Part shown: piece by piece, positions 15,201-19,122 of the stretch
How the letters are laid out: the number at the start of each line of letters is the position of its first letter
Numbering within the stretch: the stretch's first letter is position 1
NCBI GenBank assembly: GCA_012959845.1
Contig: DUCL01000066.1
Span: forward strand, 7,609-26,730
Reading direction: 5' to 3'
Source of the DNA: Candidatus Poseidoniales archaeon
Lineage (GTDB): Archaea > Thermoplasmatota > Poseidoniia > Poseidoniales > Poseidoniaceae
DNA length: 19,122 nt
Made by a program: the position numbers and the translations under genes
Notes under the pieces: model-generated
What the model saw: only the letters and a program-made list of their open reading frames with translations
Told to the model about the DNA's origin: nothing
The model's database searches: none

Positions 15201-17304
15201 ATTTGTTGTTGATGTGACAGTTCGTTATCAACTACAACCCACGGTTGCCCACACGCAACGCTTGACTATCACTATTGACAAAATAGATGATGTCCATGTT
15301 GTCGCTGCAGGGACCAACGGATTAACTGCTGAACCAGGAGAATCAACGGCATTTTCAATATCCGTAATGAATACAGGAAATGCCCCTTCTCAGTATCAAG
15401 TCGATTGTATTTCTGAAAACAGGTGGCAATTAATGCTTGGTGATTCTAACTCTTCTTCATTACAATTTGAACCGTTAGATATTAGAGAATATTTACCCAT
15501 GCCGATTCGAATTATGGTACCTCCTGTTGCACAAGGTTTACCCTTGGCGGGCTCCACTGACACAGTCACTTGCTGGGTTACTTCGTTAACTGATGCATCC
15601 ATGAATCATACAGAGGTCGTTACAATTGAAGTGTTGCCCCAGCGTAATTTCAAAACAGATTTGCTTGATGATTATGGGCCGATTGGACCGAGTGCAATAG
15701 CGAAGAATATTGCGGTAGAAGGCGGGCAGCAAGTACACTTGAATTTGTCAATTGAAAACACAGGTAATTTGGACATAGATTTAGATGTTGCAATTCAACC
15801 TGCTGACCCAAATTGGGCCATACTAGTTAGCCTCGATGAACAAAGCGATTCGAGAGAAGTATCACTTACACTAATTCCAGGGCAGACAAAAGTAGTGCAC
15901 TTTATCATTGGAGTACCAGTAGTAGCAATTGAAGGAGAATCCAATTCTTTCACCATTAGAACTGAGAGAACGGCTCAGGATTTCAGATCTAACACAACAT
16001 CATTAACCGTAGGTGATGAATTGGCAATTGACCTAAGAGCGCCAAATTCGGGAGTAGTTGAAACCAGTATTGACTCAGTATTTTCATTCGGAGAATTTGA
16101 AGTTGAAAATATTGGTAATACCGGATTAGCACTGGAATGGAGCCATGGATTAACTCCAGATGGATGGACTGCAGGATTTGCAAATCCTACACTATGGCTT
16201 GAGCCAAGAGAAGTCAAAATGATTAGGTTAGGTTTTATTCCACCTGCAAATACACCAGTTACGAATTCAGCCTTTGACCTATTAGTTTCAGTTTCTGCAT
16301 CCAATGCTGGACGTGTGGTAGAGGATTCAGTGAGAATAGATGTTGCAGTAATGCAATCAGTATTTGCTAACATTTCTGTTGAAGATGATTCAATACGACC
16401 ATTTATTGGTGTGACAAGAGAAGAAACAATCAGCCAAAATATCATCGTTAGAAATGATGGTAATGTCCCAATTAGTGGGGATTTGTCTATTGACTTATTA
16501 GATAAAGAGAAAGAGGGCTTAATTCGTGACGATTGGACAGTAAGTTTCTCACCCAACACTATTGATAATTTAGCAATCGGTGAATCAGTAACTGTTGAAG
16601 TGTCTATTACTCCTAGTGAGGCAGCTACTTCAAAACGTGCACTGGTTACTTTGAACATTACTGTGCAAGGCACTGTTGTTGGACAATTGGCAATTGAATC
16701 AAGCGTACAAGCAGGTACTGGAAATGGCGGCTTGCTCAATGTTTTGCCATTGTGGATTTCAATGCCACTAATAGGTATTCTAGTTACAGTTGCAGTAATT
16801 TATGCAAGAAAAATGAAGAAGAGTGGTGAATTATCAGATTCCGGTGAAGAGTTAGTTGCACCTGATGCACATGCCAATCCAGATCATCTCGGTCTTCGTA
16901 GAGAAGAAGCAACCGATATTGGTCATGCAGTAAATGAATTAACAAGTGGTGAAGTGACAACTGATGAAATCGCTGCGGCATTGGCCCAATCAATCATTAT
17001 TCCAAAAGAGAGAAAGGAGGCTCCATTAGGCCTTCCACCATCTGCAATGAAGTTGTTAGGGGCGATACCAGCAGGTAAGCCTCCAACAGGATTACCTCCA
17101 GCAGGATTACCAGCAATTGGCCTACCTCCTGCCAACTTGCCCAAGACACTACCAACATTACCAGAATTGCCTTCACCTGTTTCCCAATCTGCCGCAGTGC
17201 CTAGTGCGCCACCAGTTCCAGCTGAGGGATTGCCTACTGGATGGACAATGGAACAATGGACGCACTATGGTCATCAATGGCTAGAACGGAACGGCCAAGC
17301 ATGA
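12280..17304 (+). CDS. Membrane-anchored subtilisin-like serine protease (peptidase S8) with Ig-like repeats
   Basis: A secreted S8 protease tethered to the cell surface; numbering is from ATG 12280 (1674 residues). Residues 1-24 are a signal peptide (poly-Leu core, cleavage near VLA-DSS). About 260 residues of pro-region/N-domain follow. The catalytic domain (~290-590) has Asp299 in AISDTGLD, His333 in GHGTHIALTVAG and Ser529 in SLSGTSQAAAVAGG. Where the oxyanion-hole Asn is normally found, VFSVGDRGSNG has Asp432. A jelly-roll domain like that of KP-43-type subtilases follows (~600-725). Next comes a CARDB unit (about 740-830) and at least four NEW3-like repeats marked by phrases such as VMNTGNAPSQYQV and VRNDGNVPISGDL. 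One TM helix (~1489-1511, LPLWISMPLIGILVTVAVIY) leads to a cytosolic tail with Leu-Pro repeats, ending in LPTGWTMEQWTHYGHQWLER. ATG 12283 and TTG 12262 are alternative starts. Peptide scavenging or surface processing is inference. Confidence 0.92.
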   Translation: MMSSRKAILLLLLLLVTSLSPVLADSSVTHMDSENAMTDSSQSTISQQQFLSALDEEQKLQLAVEHWNQMSTPKMIESSFKPTTGLLNLAIGSFDPLNEQLPTLDSNLLRNNDHMITGLAIIQLFSHDGLVLESLVSDYDLTILDFISDEGWLIRLPQSSITLDDLQQDSRIRWAGVEHPAMRISPQILDNPEASSKLAIIPASDLAVAGLSTLSKDLVSYGAESAWCGIGICEVNIAKGNIALVVKQIAFDGRIIWQEPSYDLELHNAVAGAVSGVLGVTNNATFTLDGTGEMIAISDTGLDRDHPDITGRVIGVYTQFGLDPSPADTNTGHGTHIALTVAGDGVSDSSAKGIAPNANIVVYALEHDATGVFGRQGSIYDMLKDAEQMTARIAVNAWGLNGNYGQYTADSRSADILVADKPAMLPVFSVGDRGSNGASQVTAPATAKNVLAVGVSTTGTGSSAAIGSVDVISSQGPSLDGRIKPDVVAPGMELCSGRAEEAKYPAGNSCATGAHGNGDSLYMSLSGTSQAAAVAGGVSALTRQFIREEIGISAPSGALVKAAVINGATDLGVADIPNYAEGWGQVNLEGTVLPMDGSTVLDTYFDQGSEINPGYGLLYAFDLDPSHGIDITLAWTDDAGSANSPQSESRLVNDLDLVLVDPSGNEWLGNNFNNGFSYSGGQSDDLNNVERIKIAPGTTTNSGQWLVKVMHRGGNAQSFGLVMSATATPSPMADYTTFDGSIATSSTNPLKNDLVTLRITWNNQGTINAGAMHIILEDLTTQTILYESDTSQLGPGELASVSIYHSFTTTGVHQLKLSLDTNDQVTEMNDATSGIDNNIWIEDIEVMALGVRVVAHNIDGTVPTTAEDRENSAMRDFDVGNNTGIDIPLTILHEGTGNQSVSIYVTNVQMPDPQRPDLLLPPSDTWSKSLSVIGPYPLTAQGTAGDSITVTLHLEDESANLDDEDEPRYARFGVFVVDVTVRYQLQPTVAHTQRLTITIDKIDDVHVVAAGTNGLTAEPGESTAFSISVMNTGNAPSQYQVDCISENRWQLMLGDSNSSSLQFEPLDIREYLPMPIRIMVPPVAQGLPLAGSTDTVTCWVTSLTDASMNHTEVVTIEVLPQRNFKTDLLDDYGPIGPSAIAKNIAVEGGQQVHLNLSIENTGNLDIDLDVAIQPADPNWAILVSLDEQSDSREVSLTLIPGQTKVVHFIIGVPVVAIEGESNSFTIRTERTAQDFRSNTTSLTVGDELAIDLRAPNSGVVETSIDSVFSFGEFEVENIGNTGLALEWSHGLTPDGWTAGFANPTLWLEPREVKMIRLGFIPPANTPVTNSAFDLLVSVSASNAGRVVEDSVRIDVAVMQSVFANISVEDDSIRPFIGVTREETISQNIIVRNDGNVPISGDLSIDLLDKEKEGLIRDDWTVSFSPNTIDNLAIGESVTVEVSITPSEAATSKRALVTLNITVQGTVVGQLAIESSVQAGTGNGGLLNVLPLWISMPLIGILVTVAVIYARKMKKSGELSDSGEELVAPDAHANPDHLGLRREEATDIGHAVNELTSGEVTTDEIAAALAQSIIIPKERKEAPLGLPPSAMKLLGAIPAGKPPTGLPPAGLPAIGLPPANLPKTLPTLPELPSPVSQSAAVPSAPPVPAEGLPTGWTMEQWTHYGHQWLERNGQA

Positions 17305-17375
17305 ATATAACTAGTCGAGATTATTGCATTAGTTAGTATGTATTGGTAAATCCCAAGTACATATTATTCAATATC

Positions 17376-17385
17376 AAATAAATAT
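17376..17385 (+). promoter_or_regulatory. TATA-like element upstream of adk
   Basis: AAATAAATAT lies about 36 bases before ATG 17417 in the 112-base gap after the subtilase gene. Transcription would start near 17406, giving a leader of about 10 bases. This suggests the adk-rnp4-yhbY-permease cluster has its own promoter. The rest of the gap is AT-rich with no clear hairpin. Confidence 0.4.
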
Positions 17386-17416
17386 GTTGAAAGAGTAATG
17401 CACTTTGGCTACAGGT

Positions 17417-18043
17417 ATGAGCAGCATTGTATTATTCGGACCTCCTGGTGCAGGAAAGGGAACTCAAGCGGCGCGAATAATGGAAGCAACGGGATTACCA
17501 CAGGTATCAACGGGTGATATGCTTAGGGCTGCAGTAAAAGCAAATACTGCTACAGGAATTGAAGCTAAAGGATATATGGATGCAGGAAAGCTGGTCCCTG
17601 ATGAAGTAATTATCAATTTGATCAAAGATAGAATTCTTGAGGATGATGCAGTAAATGGAGTGATGTTCGATGGGTTTCCAAGAACAATTCCTCAGGCAGT
17701 AGCATTGTCTCAAATCACCGCAGTCACTCATGTAATTGCGATTGAAGTACCGGATGAAAAAATTGTTGGCAGAATTTGTGGAAGATATTCTTGCGCTGGT
17801 TGTGGGTTGGTATATCATGATACATTCAATCCAGTTGCCCCTTCAGGCTGTGATTGTGGTAACTGGCAGGAAAAACGTCGTGCAGACGATAATGCTGAGA
17901 CTGTACAATCTAGACTGGACACATACCACCAACAAACCTCTCCTCTTGCAGATTGGTATATGGAAAAAGGGATTTTCCATCAAATAGATGGCGATAGAGC
18001 CATCGATGAAATCACGGGCGACATTCTTGTCGCTTTAGAATGA
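17417..18043 (+). CDS. adk: Adenylate kinase, long form with Cys-rich LID
   Basis: Balances ATP, ADP and AMP in the cytoplasm; it would recycle the AMP made by PEP synthase and the aminoacyl-tRNA synthetases encoded nearby. Numbering is from ATG 17417 (208 residues). The P-loop GPPGAGKGTQ is at 8-17, followed by the AMP-binding STGDMLR and the FDGFPRT motif (84-90). The LID has CAGCGLVYHDTFNP then GCDCG, with Cys126, 129, 145 and 147 as likely zinc ligands. The second pair is C-x-C rather than the usual C-x2-C. RADDN and TYHQQT follow, as in the bacterial-type family, which differs from the trimeric archaeal adenylate kinases. A TTG at 17405 would add four residues; MSSIVLFGPPG is the natural start. 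Its stop lies 11 bases before the start of rnp4. Confidence 0.96.
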   Translation: MSSIVLFGPPGAGKGTQAARIMEATGLPQVSTGDMLRAAVKANTATGIEAKGYMDAGKLVPDEVIINLIKDRILEDDAVNGVMFDGFPRTIPQAVALSQITAVTHVIAIEVPDEKIVGRICGRYSCAGCGLVYHDTFNPVAPSGCDCGNWQEKRRADDNAETVQSRLDTYHQQTSPLADWYMEKGIFHQIDGDRAIDEITGDILVALE

Positions 18044-18054
18044 AGGTGTTTGAA

Positions 18055-18393
18055 ATGGGTAGAGGGCGAAATCGCTCAAAGTCCAAAATTGACAAAAAGA
18101 TGAGTGCGCAATATAGTTTGGATAAATTAATCGCCATTCTTCAACATCCACAGCATTGTGACGAAATACTAGTTCGTTCAGCTTCTTCACATTATGTCAA
18201 AATATCTAAGCGCAATAGAATGCCTTTGAGTGCTGAAGCAAAGTTGCTGATTTGTAAGAAATGCGCTGCTCCCCGCCTTTACGGTTCAAATACTAGAGTT
18301 AGAATTTCTAAAGGACAGAAAATTACTACTTGCTTAGAATGTGGAGATATTCGCAGAACCGGCGGTGGTCCAAAATCGCACCGTCATCAATAA
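18055..18393 (+). CDS. rnp4: RNase P protein component 4 (Rpr2/Rpp21 family)
   Basis: Zinc-ribbon protein subunit of archaeal ribonuclease P, which trims the 5' leader of tRNA precursors; it normally pairs with Rnp1 (Rpp29). Numbering is from ATG 18055 (112 residues). The N-terminus is very basic (MGRGRNRSKSKIDKK). A helical segment ending HYVKISKRNRMPLSAEAK is typical of the family. The zinc ribbon is LLICKKCAAPRLYGSNTRVR, then TTCLECGDIRR, with Cys67, 70, 93 and 96 as ligands. The C-terminal tail is Gly/Lys/His-rich. An ATG at 18040 overlaps the adk stop and would add five residues. I prefer 18055 because AAGGTG lies six bases upstream as a Shine-Dalgarno. Linkage to a YhbY-like gene is a known archaeal neighbourhood and supports the call. 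Confidence 0.92.
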   Translation: MGRGRNRSKSKIDKKMSAQYSLDKLIAILQHPQHCDEILVRSASSHYVKISKRNRMPLSAEAKLLICKKCAAPRLYGSNTRVRISKGQKITTCLECGDIRRTGGGPKSHRHQ

Positions 18394-18456
18394 TGTTCAG
18401 TTATTGACGGTCACCTTGATGAATAGGTGCTTACCGCAATGGGTTGGGGGAGCTTG

Positions 18457-18723
18457 ATGAGTAAGGAGATTCCAAAGTCTATTCATGCCCTAGCGACATC
18501 TCGCGATTTTCAGCCAAGCGTTAGAATTGGTAAATCAGGAATCAGTGATTTATTAGTTGAAGAAATCAATTCACAGTTAGACAAAAAGAATGTTGTCAAG
18601 ATAAAAATCAACAAAGGGCTATTTGAGAAAAAAGACATCAAAGCCGTATGGCAATTTCTTGCCGATGAAACCAACTCAACTATTGTCTTGGCGAGAGGAA
18701 ATGTTGGCGTTCTTTGGCGATAA
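18457..18723 (+). CDS. YhbY-like RNA-binding protein (CRM domain)
   Basis: An 88-residue single CRM-domain protein of the YhbY family, whose bacterial members associate with pre-50S ribosomal particles; archaeal members are thought to act in RNA binding or ribosome assembly. The sequence runs IHALATSRDFQPSVRIGKSG (the GxxG RNA-binding loop is GKSG) and then VKIKINKGLFEKKDIKAVW. The end is STIVLARGNVGVLWR, all typical of the family. ATG 18457 is chosen because GGGGGAG lies four bases upstream. GTG 18427 and ATG 18439 are in-frame alternatives that would add up to ten residues. It lies between rnp4 and the permease gene on the same strand, 63 and 48 bases from each. Confidence 0.9.
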   Translation: MSKEIPKSIHALATSRDFQPSVRIGKSGISDLLVEEINSQLDKKNVVKIKINKGLFEKKDIKAVWQFLADETNSTIVLARGNVGVLWR

Positions 18724-18771
18724 TGGCGGATTCTTTGGGAAATGGTCAAAGGATGATTTTCATACGGTGAT

Positions 18772-19122
18772 ATGATGGTGGCTGGAATTACACTCAGAGA
18801 GCGTCTAAAACGCCACCCTGCTCAAAATGTTGCAATGATGCTATTGCTCATGGTTGGAAGCCTTATGTTTGCACAGGGTAGCCTTACCGATGCACATTTG
18901 GAATTAACTGTAAAGGCTGGTTCTGAAAATGCCGCTATTTGGGTTGGACTTGCAATATTGTTCGCAGTCTATGCGCTAATAATTACAGAAGTAGTTCATC
19001 GCACTCTAGCTGCATCATTAGGTGGTCTTGTAGCAGTATTTGCACTGAATTATTTCACTGAAGAGCCAACATTAACTCTCCGTGCAGTTACCACAATGAT
19101 AGATTGGGAGACGATTGGTCTT
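18772..19122 (+). CDS. ArsB/NhaD/CitM-type ion transporter, N-terminal part (runs off window)
   Basis: Only the first 117 residues are present, translated from ATG 18772 (a second ATG follows at 18775). A basic cytosolic start (MMVAGITLRERLKRHPAQN) is followed by a first TM helix (VAMMLLLMVGSLMFA) and a short polar loop. A second helix, IWVGLAILFAVYALIITEVV, leads into HRTLAASLGGLVAVFALNYF and DWETIGL. The phrases YALIITEVVHRTLAASLGG and IDWETIGL are the recognisable start of the ion transporter superfamily that holds arsenite (ArsB), Na+/H+ (NhaD) and citrate (CitM) permeases. The substrate cannot be told from this part. GGTGAT directly before the ATG is a Shine-Dalgarno. Same-strand position after the YhbY gene suggests co-transcription. 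Confidence 0.85.
   Translation, partial: MMVAGITLRERLKRHPAQNVAMMLLLMVGSLMFAQGSLTDAHLELTVKAGSENAAIWVGLAILFAVYALIITEVVHRTLAASLGGLVAVFALNYFTEEPTLTLRAVTTMIDWETIGL

Noticed and set aside
15975..16739. A 254-codon open frame on the minus strand inside the subtilase gene
   Set aside because: Its Ser/Thr-rich product has no recognisable motif. It is the antisense shadow of a strongly supported coding region with clear Ig-like repeats.
17020..17180. DNA-level tandem repeat in the subtilase tail
   Set aside because: The periodicity is at the protein level (GLPPAxLP-like units) with loosely similar codons; no exact DNA repeat unit is seen.
17305..17416. tRNA or small RNA gene in the gap before adk
   Set aside because: The gap is AT-rich with no cloverleaf-like GGTTCGA element or long stem; only a TATA-like element is supported.
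18394..18456. Imperfect inverted repeat (GGTCACC ... AGGTG) between rnp4 and the YhbY gene
   Set aside because: The match is short and interrupted, with no conserved element or T run, so it is not supported as a regulatory site.
1..19122. Mobile element, CRISPR array or defence island
   Set aside because: I saw no transposase, integrase, Cas or toxin-antitoxin motif, no regularly spaced repeats and no terminal inverted repeats. The genes are mainly core functions.

Overview
The window looks like a piece of a low-GC euryarchaeal chromosome, most plausibly a marine Thermoplasmatota lineage such as Marine Group II/III (Poseidoniales-like). The archaeal markers are an archaeal-type glutamyl-tRNA synthetase with its N-terminal extension, an archaeal-type PheT, archaeal type II glyceraldehyde-3-phosphate dehydrogenase, RNase HII with the GxDEAGRGP signature, and the RNase P protein Rpr2/Rpp21 (Rnp4) next to a YhbY/CRM protein. 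The large secreted proteins with Ig-like repeats, one membrane anchor and a Pro-rich cytosolic tail also fit that group. The lineage is inference; no rRNA gene is present.

Layout. 1-991 (-) is gltX, running off the left edge. It diverges from ppsA (1132-3780, +) across a short AT-rich promoter region. ppsA meets rnhB (3781-4503/4512, -) tail to tail with no base between the stop codons. rnhB lies directly behind a large secreted, single-pass membrane protein (4513-6996, -). A small Pro-rich orphan gene (7125-7646, +) follows. A second minus-strand unit comes next: a GXGXG-domain glutamate-synthase-like gene (9416-10996), then pheT. A symmetric intergenic region (11024-11168) separates it from gap (+). 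The plus strand continues with a 1674-residue membrane-anchored subtilase (12280-17304), then a compact operon of adk, rnp4, a YhbY-like gene and the start of an ArsB/NhaD/CitM-type permease that runs off the right edge.

How the genes fit together. PpsA and archaeal Gap belong to the gluconeogenic/central-carbon trunk. gltX, pheT, rnp4, rnhB and yhbY are translation, tRNA-processing and replication housekeeping genes. The two big surface proteins share a plan: signal peptide, Ig-like repeats, one TM helix, cytosolic tail. One carries a subtilisin domain and may be a surface-tethered protease for peptide use or envelope processing.

The window is mainly core genome. I saw no tRNA or rRNA gene, CRISPR array, insertion sequence or defence locus. 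The most interesting signals are local. pheT seems to lack a canonical start where homology and a perfect Shine-Dalgarno place it (an ATT codon). Two near-identical CCTCC(C)GTA(G)GGAGG hairpins that bury a Shine-Dalgarno-like GGAGG flank gap. The subtilase carries Asp where the oxyanion-hole Asn is expected. The GXGXG protein has an unusual architecture.
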